NCBI GenBank assembly: GCA_032718865.1
Contig: JALUTQ010000038.1
Span: forward strand, 1,240,001-1,304,000
Reading direction: 5' to 3'
Length of the DNA: 64,000 nucleotides
Source of the DNA: Tilletia caries
Lineage: Eukaryota; Basidiomycota; Exobasidiomycetes; Tilletiales; Tilletiaceae
Part shown: positions 31,400 to 41,420 of the stretch, one piece after another
How positions within the stretch are numbered: position 1 is the stretch's first letter
How the letters are laid out: every line of letters begins with the position of its first letter
Made by a program: the position numbers and the translations under genes
Notes under the pieces: generated by a model
Told to the model about the DNA's origin: nothing
Seen by the model: only the letters and a program-made list of their open reading frames with translations
Database searches by the model: none

Positions 31400-31915
31400 T
31401 TCGCTACGACGTTGCTGCGAGTACTGCTTACGCCGAAATTGCCTCCCGCATCCAGGCTCGGCTTAAGAACTGGCTCTCTCCTGCTGATTTCACAGGAGAC
31501 GTGGTCTCCAGCTAGCTGCGGCAGAGCAGCGGCCGGACCATCCGACGAACGTTTTTTAACGACAGAAGTACGGGCGTATCGCAGCATGACCTCCACTGGC
31601 CATTCAGTTCGGTCAAGGGCTTCGAGCTTCGTACCCTTGACTGAACAAGAAGACGGCGGGTGCGGTGCTCAGCTTGCTCGACGGACTCATCTTCGTCACC
31701 TGGTCAATCTCTCTTCGCAGGGAGGTATCGTCTTTAACACCGGCATCGTCTTCGAAAGTGTCTGTCCTTCCATCGGCAGTCATATACTCATTACTGGAGT
31801 GCACCAAGGGATCAACCGTCTCAAGGACTGGGAGCAGCAGGCAATCAGCAATGTAATCGTCGAGGACTGCACAACACCCGCTTTTATGGATACCATTGCG
31901 AAGCTCAACAAGTAA
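31400..31915 (+). pseudogene. PLC-X-domain protein, C-terminal remnant (unit C)
   Basis: Islands in different frames match the C-terminal half of the PLC-X protein at 32578-34536: FFNDRSTGVSQHDLHWP (about 31552), INRLKDWEQQAISNVIVED (about 31810) and the final DTIAKLNK followed by a stop at 31913-31915, against DTIVKLNE in the intact gene. Several frameshifts separate the islands. The related piece in unit B is cut earlier. The stretch from 30887 to 31400 is duplicated spacer as in units A and B. Confidence 0.7.
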
Positions 31916-32281
31916 GTGATCCGCCCAACGCCTGCAGCTGCTTTCTCGCCTCTTCGAACTCATTTCATTCCTACGATTTCCCGTGGCGAAGGAAGCGCGA
32001 CTATACTTTCCCAAGCCTCTTGTTTGCCTCGAGGCTCGAACTCGGATATTCGGTGCTCAACCCTACGTGCTCGCCTCGCCGTATCCGGGCGGCTCTTCCA
32101 GTCGTGAGTACGGTGGTCTTGTGGTCAACTGGCGCCACAGAGCCGCTGATACTTCCTCCTTCCTCGCTGCTCCCATCCGACAACTCCATGACCTCTACGG
32201 TACAGAAATGGAAAGAAAGGTATAGTGACCGTGCTGTGACCTGCTTCTTTTATGTCTTCACATTTCACCAGATATGAAAGC

Positions 32282-32289
32282 TATAAAAA
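32282..32289 (+). promoter_or_regulatory. TATA box candidate of the PLC-X gene
   Basis: TATAAAAA lies about 290 bp before the ATG. A GTAAGT (32492) ... ATATCAG (32570) pair just before the ATG looks like a 5' UTR intron, which would bring the box to a normal distance in the mRNA. The rest of 31916-32577 has no recognised gene. Confidence 0.45.
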
Positions 32290-32577
32290 CAGAACGTTGC
32301 TCACCATTGTGTCGATTCCGATTCCCCCATCCCTTTCCATAGCCCATGTTCACCCCTCTTCCTACCTGCCAACAGCCAAACTCCATTCTCCACCCCTTCT
32401 GCAATCCCTTGTCGCGCTCAAGCACTCTCTCCAACATCCTTACACCCTAACAGTTACTTTTGACCTCACACCCTAGCGCCATCCAACATCAAAGTAAGTG
32501 AACGTCATTCACGTTTCCGTTTCTTCACCTGAACTATGTTTGCTGACCCTATCCTACCGGAAATATCAGCTTGAATC

Positions 32578-34536
32578 ATGGCTCCCCTTGACCTTGCTCG
32601 GAAGTGCAACCCAGCCAGTGGCTCGTACGTCATCACCCCGTTCTCTAACTCGGCCGGATTCTTCTTGGGCTTCAACGGCGCCGTCTACCGTGTCGACTAT
32701 GGGACTGGGCGACACTCTCCAGACCAGCAAACTGTCTGGTACTGGGCACCAGGAGGTGCGCTTGGCTTCGCCGCTCGATGACTCGATGCTCATTGCAGGC
32801 AGCAACGGGTACCTTATCGCACTCGATCCAACTACCCTCGCCACACTCTGGTCTGTGTCCCTTCCCGAAACAGGCTACAACATCACCAGCGTCTTCTGCG
32901 CGGCGGGCAAAATCTACGCGGCTGCAATGGCTACGTCTTCCGCCTTGAACCTTCCAACGGCGATATCATCGCGCAAGATGGCCTGTCTGGCTACGGGAAC
33001 CACGAAATCAGTCTCGATGCCACCCTTCAACACGACACTCTTATCGTCGGGACGAATGGGTACTGCCTCGGCCTTTCGATGGACAATGTCGCCATGAAGT
33101 GGACAAACGACATGTCTGGGGCTGGCAAAGACATTACTTCCGTCCTTGGTGGCAACGGAGACGCCTACGCAGCCTGCAGGGGCATTATCTTCCGCATCGA
33201 CGCATCCAATGGCAACGAACTCCACAAGAACACCCTTCTCGATACGGGAAACCACGAAGTTCGGATGGCACTCAGTTCTGATGCCTTGAATCTGTATGTC
33301 GGTGCCAACGGATACGGTATCGGTGTGCGTGTGGACAGCCTTGAGACAAAGTACAGCATCAGCCTGTCGGGTAGCGGGAATACTATCACATCGGTCGCTC
33401 CTGGTCTTGATCGCGCATTCTACGCGAATAACGGCTATGTCTTCGAGTTCGACAGCCAGGGCAGCATCATTGGCCAGAACCCCCTCGAAGGGTACGGAAA
33501 TCACGAAACACGGGTCTGCGCAGACAATGCTGCTGCGGGTATGCTTCTCGTTGGAATCAACGGATACGCCCTAGGACTCAAGCTGAGCAGCTTTGCACCC
33601 TCGTATGGGCCCTGGATGAGACGAATGGCCGCCAAAATCGGGCCCAAGATGCTCCATCAAGTTGCGCTTCCCGGCACGCATGACAGCGGAACATATGGTA
33701 TCACCCTCTCTTCCAGCGTGGCTGACGATGTATCTTCATGGTACAAGGCTGCTAGCGTCAACATATGGGCGGGCCTGACTCGCAACGCCATCATGAAGGG
33801 CTGGTCTATCGCTCAACCCCTCGACATCCAGCACCAGCTTTCCAGCGGAATCCGCTATCTCGACCTCCGCGTCCAAGCGAGCAAGAACGTGTTCACCGGC
33901 AATTATTCGCATAACATCGTCCATAGCCTCTTCAGCGTCTCAATTGACGATGTCCTCGCTCAAGTGGACACCTTCTTGTCCGAGTCCGGAAACGAAAATG
34001 AGGTCGTCCTACTTGACTTCAACCACTTCTTCAACTACGACGCTGCTGCCCATGCAGACCTTGCCTCTTGCATCAAGACTCAGCTCAACAACAAGCTCGC
34101 TCCAGCCAGCCTGACGGCCAATGTGACCCTCGATCAGCTTTGGAAGAGCAGCGGTCGCGTTGTCACCTTCTACAGCGACAACACGAGCGTGACACAGAAC
34201 GATTTCCTCTGGTCGCCGAAGATCATCTCATCGCCCTGGCCAGACATGAGGACGGCGACCGACGTGCTCAACTTCTTCGACGCCAGCGTGCCCGTCACGG
34301 CCGCGACCTTCTACGTCTTGCAGGGAGTCATCACCCCTGACGGAGATATGATCGGAAACGGCCTCATCCCTTTCACCGACAATCCGAGCAACCTGCTCGA
34401 GCTCGCCAAGACGATCAACCCTGGTCTGATTCATCGTATCAAGGGCTGGAAGCAGAAGGGGGTCAATATCGTCATCGCGGACTACGTCAACTGGTCGCCT
34501 AAGTACGTCGACACCATTGTGAAGCTGAACGAGTAG
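32578..34536 (+). CDS. PI-PLC X-domain phosphodiesterase with N-terminal propeller-like repeats
   Basis: The N-terminal half has at least four repeats built on GNHEVR...VGANGYGIG alternating with ITSV...NGYVF, about 73 residues apart, suggesting a beta-propeller. The C-terminal half is a PLC-X fold: VALPGTHDSGTYGI (first catalytic His), GIRYLDLRVQ and NYSHNIVHSLF (second His), ending VDTIVKLNE. Such X-only proteins cleave phosphoinositide-type headgroups, or are phosphodiesterases of unknown substrate. No signal peptide is seen. The frame is not continuous: it moves one base forward near 32705-32730 and back near 32910-32925, then is open from about 32915 to the stop at 34534-34536. These may be two compensating indels or sequence errors. 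Total about 650 residues. Confidence 0.7.
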
Positions 34537-34612
34537 GCGGGAAGCCCAAACAGCGTCCGCAACTGCTGTCCTTTCCCTTCCCTTCGGTCCTTCTTAGTTC
34601 GAGGTTCTTGTC

Positions 34613-36720
34613 ACCAGACGAAATCGATACGTGATTTGTTCAGCGTCTGTGAAACACTTCTCAAATCAAAAGCAGATATGCAACGACGAAATACGTTCCA
34701 AGCCATTACAAACATCAATCAAGCGCCAAGGTTCAAGTGTTCAAGCGTTCAAGCGCGAGCTTGCAAGTTCAGAGGCGTGTGGAAGTTGTTGCCACGTAAC
34801 ATAAAAGGTGGGTCGCGTTTACCGCTGAACAGACAAGTTGCACTTTAACGAGGAAAAGGTAGCATGTCAACTTTTGATGTGGGGTGAGGGAAGAGACACG
34901 AAGGAAGCGAGTTTGAAATTGAAGCAGAAAAGCGGTGTCCAGCACGCGGAAATGTTATGATTGAGGGAAGAGAGGGAAGTAAGGGCTGCAGAGGGACTTG
35001 ACACGCCTGGCGTACTGGTCACCTGGAGACCCTTGCTGATATTGACAGTTTGGAACATTTGTAGAGACGCCAATACCAGTGCGTAAGTACCAGTACGCAT
35101 TCTAAGGCATTGGAGCTGGAATCGGATAGTCTGGCGGAGAAGACGATGATATCCTCGACGTAGACTGTCCGGCTGCGACGAATGTCTGAACCTCAACCTC
35201 TGGCGGTAGGATTGCTGTTCTTGTTGACGCTCATTGAGGTGCTTCGGGGTAGCTCGCGTCGTCGTGGCGGATACTGCCGGTACGGTCGGTGAGGATCTTC
35301 GGGCACTTGACACGGCACATAGACGCAATAGTGAGTGAGATGCCTTCGGGACGGTCCTGAGGATAGAGCCAGTCGAAGCGCTGTGATGTGGGACAGGAAG
35401 GGTGCGTGTTACGGTCAGTGAAGAAAGAACAAGGCAGGACCTCAGGTTGAACACATTGTTCTTGTGAACGTACCCAGCGGCAACCAGGCTGAAGCGGCTT
35501 GGGAAGCAAGTCGCATTCGTGTCCGCGGTCGATGGTGCCGAATCGGCGGCCCCATCCATCGGCCGGGCTGCTCCACTGCGTTGGGCAGGCGTCTTTGATC
35601 ACGGGTCCGCCTGTGAGGGTGTTTCCGCCTGTAGTGGAGACATCACCGAGGGCCAACATGTCAACAATTCATTCGAAACCGGTGGTGTTGGGGGGCCCCC
35701 CCCCGGGCGAACTTACCGCCTGGGACCTGCAAATCGACTTGGTTCGCGTGCGCGTACTCTCCACTGTTGACAGCCTGGAAGACGAGCGTCTTGCCGGGGA
35801 GCTGATTGAACGTGATGGAGTAGCACGCCCCGTAGAAGTTTTTGTTTTTCCGTTGGCGATTGGGCGCGCACCGACGGCATATGAGAGCATCGGATTGGTA
35901 GGCGAGACGAAAGGTTGCTGCTTGTTGCACTGTGGGTGTCCAAGGACTGTTTCAGTGTGCTGAAGTCATCGAATAGAGCACTCCTCGGAGCCCACTTACA
36001 ACATATGCGTCCCCACCCTGGCAACTGCTCTTGACCTGCGTGTTCTCCAGGATCGTTTCGCCATCCTTGGCGCAAGAGTAGACCGGGCGGTCAACGAACG
36101 AATTTCCTGGCCAGGATGCAGAATCCTTGCAGCAGTCCCCTGTGAGATGAAAGTAGACAAAGCAACACCGCTGTGAGTATCACTGATCTGTATCAGTCCG
36201 GCAGAGATACGATGCTCACAGTACTGCGTAGCGATTCCGCCATTGGCCTCGCAATGACCGGCTGGCTTGTTCCCAAAGGGAGCCGTGACTGGAGGAGAAG
36301 GAGTGGCACCGGTGGCTGGGATGGGCGGGATAGCGCCAACGGCATGAGGAGGCCCATACTGTGGAATCTTGCCTGCAGGGGGAGCTTTTGCATGATCCCA
36401 GTGATAATGATGATGATACCACCTGCGTTGAGAATGCTGACGATGTTTGGCGGGCGATGAAGGGACGTCTTCGGCAAGGACACCGAGGAAGAGCAGGCTC
36501 GTGGCGAGCAGCAGGAAGGTGTGGGTGAGAATCTGCATCGTGTTCTTCTGAAAGGGGTGAGGTAGTAGGAAATGAAGGGAAGGAGAGGGAACAGGAAGGT
36601 GTGGAAGAAGGGAAGGGTGAGCCAACGAGCGGAGAGGGAAGAGGGATGGTGAGATCTGCCATCAACTTTCACAGCACCTTGACTTTAAGCACCTTCAACG
36701 CCATGGCTGCAGCGGCCAGC
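34613..36720 (-). repeat. Tandem duplication, unit 1 (GH45 copy 1 with flanks)
   Basis: The sequence from ACCAGACGAAATCGATACGTG at 34613 through the GH45 gene to the CCCCCGAAGG upstream block is repeated, diverged, at about 37228-39345. The period is about 2.6 kb. The 3' flank (34613-35230) has no gene of its own; it contains the CAAGGTTCAAGTGTTCAAGCG block, also seen at 37340. Confidence 0.8.
35231..36538 (-). CDS. GH45 endoglucanase, copy 1 (frameshifted)
   Basis: Exons on the minus strand: 36538-36220, 36139-36000, 35929-35717, 35628-35474 and 35380-35231. A signal peptide (MQILTHTFLLLATSLLFLG) is followed by a His- and Pro-rich linker. The GH45 motif QYWDCCK is assembled across intron 1; then PVYSC, FYGACYSITF, VPGG, VIKDACPTQW (acid Asp codon 35591-35593), GHECDLLPKPLQPGC, RFDW. 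GH45 enzymes hydrolyse beta-1,4-glucan outside the cell. Both catalytic Asp are present. However, exon 3 has two extra bases relative to copy 2, in an A-rich run (forward T-runs at 35839-35849), which shifts the frame before FYGACYS. A G/C homopolymer at 35690-35707 lies in intron 3. It is either a fresh pseudogene or a homopolymer sequence error. Confidence 0.75.
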
Positions 36721-37156
36721 GACAGCCACCCCCGAAGGTAATCTGGTCACACCAGACCGTTGCACACAGGTGATTATCAAGGACAAATCCCGTGGAGACG
36801 GGTATATGTAGTGCTTTAGCTCATTTGAGAGTTACAAGGTCCAGACTACCCCCGAAGGTGACTCGCAGATCGTCGCAAATGAGGGTTACCAGAATTCCGA
36901 ATGCCGGGTGACATATGTAGTCTTCCATACAGTATCGTGAAAAACGCTGGGTACCACTTGTACCTCTCTTACCTCGACAGTACATATAGCGGTTACGTTA
37001 GCACTTGTGCGCCTGGCAACTGGCTGCCTGGCCTTCTGTATGAAATGAGCCGGCATGCACTCTTGACTTACATACTACATATCAGTACACGGGAACGCCA
37101 AGCGTCACAGAATGCTTCTCTTTGTTAGACGACATGCAGCGTACCGTATCTCGGAT

Positions 37157-37208
37157 GTTCATGCGTTCATGCTTCATGCTTCATGCTTCATGCTTCATGC
37201 TTCATGGT
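37157..37208. repeat. 7-bp tandem repeat (TTCATGC)n
   Basis: About six to seven copies of TTCATGC in a row, located just outside the start of the second GH45 duplication unit. The wider stretch 36721-37227 has no recognised gene. Confidence 0.8.
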
Positions 37209-37227
37209 TCTATGTAGCTTCTTTTCA

Positions 37228-39345
37228 CCAGACGAAATCGATACGTGATGTGTTCAGCGTCTGTGAAAGGGTTCACAAATCAAAATCAGAAATGCAACGA
37301 CGAAAAGCGTTCCAAACCGTTACAAACATCAACCAAGCGCCAAGGTTCAAGTGTTCAAGCGCGAGCTTGCAAGTTCAGAGGCGTGTGGAAGTAGTTGCCA
37401 CGTAACGTAAAAGGCGGGTCGCGCTCACCGATTGACCAGACAAGTTGCACTTTGACGAGGAAAGGGTAGCAGGTCAAGTTTCGAGGTGAGGTGAAAGAAG
37501 AGAACATGAAGGAAGTGAGTTTGAAATTGAAGCAGAAAACTGTATGTCCAGCATGCGGATATGTTATGACTGAGGGAAGAGGTAGGGGGAGTGAGGTTTG
37601 CAGGAAACTTGTCACGCTTGGCGTATACTGGTCATCTGGAGACTCTTGCTGGTGCCGAAGGTTTAAAGCCCCTGTAGACATGCCGATACCAGTGCGTAAG
37701 TACCAGTAAGTACTCGAAGGCATTGTAACTCGAATCGGATAGTCCAGCGGAGAAGACGATGATGATCTCGATGTAGACTATCCGGCTGCGACGAGTGTGT
37801 GAGCCCCAACCGCTGGCGATAGGGTGGCTGTTCGTGTTGACGATCATTGGGGTGCGTCGGGGTAGTTCGCCTCGTCGAGACGGGTACTGCCGGTAAGGTC
37901 GGTAAGGATCTTCGGGCACTTGACACGGCACATAGACGCAATGGTGGGATTGATTCCGTCGGGATGGTCCGCGGGAGCGAGCCAGTCGTAGCGCTGTGCC
38001 GTGGCAAGGAAGCGTATTGCAGTCAGTATGAAGTGGTGACGGAAACGAGAAGTGCCTTCGACGTACCCAGTGGCAACCACGTTGGAGCGGCTGGGGAAGC
38101 TTGGAGCATTCGTTCCGGTTGAAGATTCCGCCGAATCGGCGGCCCCATCCATCGGGAGGGCTGCCCCACTGCATCGGACAGGTGTTTTCAATGCCAACTC
38201 CGCCTGTAAGTGGAGACACCACCGAGTGCCAACATATCAGCTATTCGTTCGAAACCAGTTGGGGAGAGGGGGCCTCAAACTCACCGCCTGGGACCTGGAT
38301 ATCAATTTGGTTCGTCTTCGGATACTCTCCAGTGTTGACAGCCTGGAATACAAGCGTCTTTCCGGGGAGCTCCTTGAAGGTAATCGAGTAGCATGCCCCG
38401 TAGAAGTTATAGATTCCCAGCTGATGAGGGCGTGCACCGACGGCATATGCGAGCATTGGATTGGTCGCGGAGACGAAGGGTTGATGCTTATTGCACTGTG
38501 GCTCCAGAGGGCTGTTTAGTGTACTGAAGTTTTGAACAGAGCATTTCGGAGCCCACTTACAGCAAATGCGGTCCCACCCTGGCATCCGCTCAAGACGTTC
38601 GAGCTCTCCAGTTGCGTCTCGCCGTCCTTGGCGCAAGAGTAGACCGGACGAGTGACGTTCGGATTTCCCGGCCAGGCTCCGGCAACCTTGCAACAGTCCC
38701 CTATGAAGTGAGATGACGGGGTCGAAGGGATAAAGCAATATAATTTTGAGTATCGTTGATCTGTATCAGTCGGGCAGAGATATGATGCTCACAATACTGC
38801 GTAGCCATACCGCCAGTAGGCTCGCAACTATTGGCTGGCTTGTCTCCAAAGGGTACTCCGACTGGAGGAGACGGAGCTGCGCCGGTGGCTGGGGCGGGGG
38901 GAACAACGCCTGTGGGAGCATGATCCTCCTTCTGCGGAATCTTGCCTGCAGGCGGAGCCTTTTCCTGAAGATCGAGATGGTGATGGTGATGATGATGGCG
39001 ATGGTGGCCGCGCTGACCATGGTGACGATGTTTGGAATGGCGTTTGGCGGGCGATGAAGGGACGTCTTCGGCAAGGGCGCCGAGGAAGAGCAGGCTCGTG
39101 GCGAGCAGTAGGAAGGTGTGAGCGAGAATTTGCATCGCGTTCTCCTGGAAGAGGTGGGGCAGCAGGAAAGGAAGGGGAGGAGAGGGAACAGAAGGTGTAG
39201 AAGAAGGGACGAGTAAGCCAAAGAGCGGAGAGGGGAAGGGAGAGGGGAGAGGATCTGGATGGTGAGATCTGCCGTCGACTTCCACAGCATCTTGCTCTTT
39301 AAGTACCTTCATCGCCATGCTGCAGCGGCCAACGACAGCCACCCC
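37228..39345 (-). repeat. Tandem duplication, unit 2 (GH45 copy 2 with flanks)
   Basis: Diverged repeat of 34613-36720, same orientation. Coding exons, intron positions and both flanks are shared, so the whole gene with its promoter was duplicated. Confidence 0.8.
37844..39135 (-). CDS. GH45-type secreted protein, copy 2 (open frame, acid Asp replaced)
   Basis: Exons 39135-38793, 38700-38561, 38495-38285, 38203-38067 and 37993-37844 form one frame of 326 residues, with all phases consistent. Signal peptide MQILAHTFLLLATSLLFLG; then a linker with a run of seven His (about residues 45-52) and a Pro-rich spacer. The catalytic domain has QYWDCCK (the N-terminal Asp kept), PVYSC, NFYGACYSITF, VPGG, then GIENTCPMQWG. 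The position of the acid Asp (D in FDGC of classical GH45, KDAC in copy 1) is Asn (codon 38184-38186). If the alignment is right, hydrolysis should be strongly reduced, leaving a carbohydrate-binding or expansin-like role. Confidence 0.8.
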
Positions 39346-41420
39346 CGGAAGTAACTCAGATCGTCGCAAATGAGGCCAAATAAACGAAAATGAATTATTC
39401 TTTCCCTCTTTCCGGGTGACCATCAATTTGACAAGTCTTGAGAGCTTCTCCGGAGAAGGAGTGTTGATGAGACGGTCACTGAGCCCCTGTTTCCGGCCGC
39501 AGTGGGGAGCGAAAAGCGCCGGGCTAGCCTCGGGCGGATCGACCCAATGGACGAAAAGGAAGGGGGTGATATCGCGGGCAACCGAGCTCGCAGTCCGCAG
39601 AGAGGGTGATGATTGATGAAGGGGCGTGGACATAGAGTTAGGGGCGGTACGGGGTATGGTAGAAGACACTGCGCGGCGAAATCAAATAGTGAGAGGGACG
39701 CGTCCGCGAACGATGTCTAGTCCCCAGGGAGAGCGAGGGACAATCGGCCACGTGAGGTAGGAGAGACGCAACGTGTCCGTAAACATGACCGTTTTCCCAC
39801 CCACCTCCCCGTGCGTTCTTCCTCCCCAAGCGCTGCTTCCCCGGTTCGCACGCGCGACCGGACAGCGTTCGAGCTCGCTAGGCTTGCTCATCCCACACGA
39901 GGCAGTCGGGCTGCCACCTGTTTTCCTTGCTCCTTCCCTCGCAATTCCATCACTCATTACTCTCGTCTTACTCTCACTTACAGAGACTGACCACGCACAC
40001 GACGACGTCCAGCGCAGAGAGTGGCCAGACACTGAAGCCTATGATTAAGGAGCGAAAGGGCCGTCAGCAGCAAAGCGAGAGGGAAGAGAATGAGGCGGAC
40101 CGAATCAGAAGGGAAGATGACTGCTGAGCAAGTGAAGATACCCAGAATTGAGACACAAAAGGAGGACCCATGAGGGCAAGGGGAAGACAGATGAAGAGTA
40201 GGTCAGCATAGCTAGAAAGCGCGGGAATGGTGAAGCTGCAACAGGCCGTAGCCAGGAGAAAGGAACGACAATCGCCTCGGACCGGCGATCGGGTCCAGCA
40301 GATCTTTAAGTCCATAGAGATGTGGGAGCTGCGTGCGTAAGGTCAGATAAGAAAGCCGTGCAATGTATGTTAGACAGCTTTCATTGACTGTAGGGAGGGT
40401 GAAGAGTGTAAGTGGGTCCTGGGAGACGAAGGCAGGGGAACAGATGGTTACGAAGTAAACTAACATTCCGTGTGGACGTCAGATGGCTGCGGAGGGGGAG
40501 CAAGGGTGCAAAAGTGCGTACTGCACGGAACGACGCGAGCGTAGGATGTGAGTCACGTAAACGACGTATGGGCGCTGCAGCGAGTGCTGGGCCGTCCCGT
40601 AGACACTTAAGTGCAAGTGCAGGCAAGCTAGAAAGCAGGACGAGAACGAGAACGAAAAGTTAGTGTGGAAAGGCGTCAGTATGATGCGGGTACGGAGCGA
40701 GAGCAAATGCTCAAGTACACCCGGTGACTGACAAAATTCAGAAGGAGGAGACGCTGATCTGGTAGAAAGAGCAGTAGGTATCTGTCGGCCAAGTGAGTGA
40801 CGAGTGCGGTGCCGGAGGTGTACGAGAAGAACCAGTGTACTCACAAAATCACAATACGCACGGGAGAAGATGAGGAGGGCGTTCACGAAGGGACGCGTGG
40901 ACGGGGAATGTGGCTGAAGCTCAGGAAGGTGCAATGCGGTTGGCAAGCTGCGTAGTTGCAACAGAGAAAAATTAGAGAGATGTCAGTGCAAATTCTGATT
41001 CGATTGCGGTTGTAAGAAGGAACTCACATTCTCGATCCCTAAGGGCAGAACAAGTGGAGCAGGAAGGAGGGGACGCGCCGGTGGGGCGAAGAAGCGAGGA
41101 TGTCGCAGCTGGAAGCCTGTGAAGTGCAGTATCAAGGACGCGGATAAGGGTTTCACGTTTCACCTCATGCAATTTGCGTACGTAACGCGATGCGTTCCAA
41201 ATATGTAACGTCCCCAGAATCGACAGCGCCAGAAACGACACCACTCACTCGCTACATCTGCCGACGTTCTGTCAAGAAACATGCAATCATTCGAAAGGCG
41301 TAAAGAGAGAGAACCCACCCGGATACAGAGAAATACAGCAAGGTAGCGTAACGCGTAACCGTAAAGGAGAAAGTCGTCGGCAAGGTAAAAACGCCCTCTA
41401 TCCCACCCCATCCCTCATCC
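39346..41420. other. Gene-poor stretch with scattered splice-like signals
   Basis: No protein family is recognisable. The minus strand has several good donor/acceptor pairs (for example donors near 41031 and 40845 and an acceptor near 40950) bordering short open blocks, as in a multi-intron gene or long non-coding RNA, but the blocks do not join into a convincing protein. A 90-residue open segment just upstream of GH45 copy 2 (about 39395-39669, minus; WVDPPEASPALFAPHCG) is unexplained. Confidence 0.3.
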
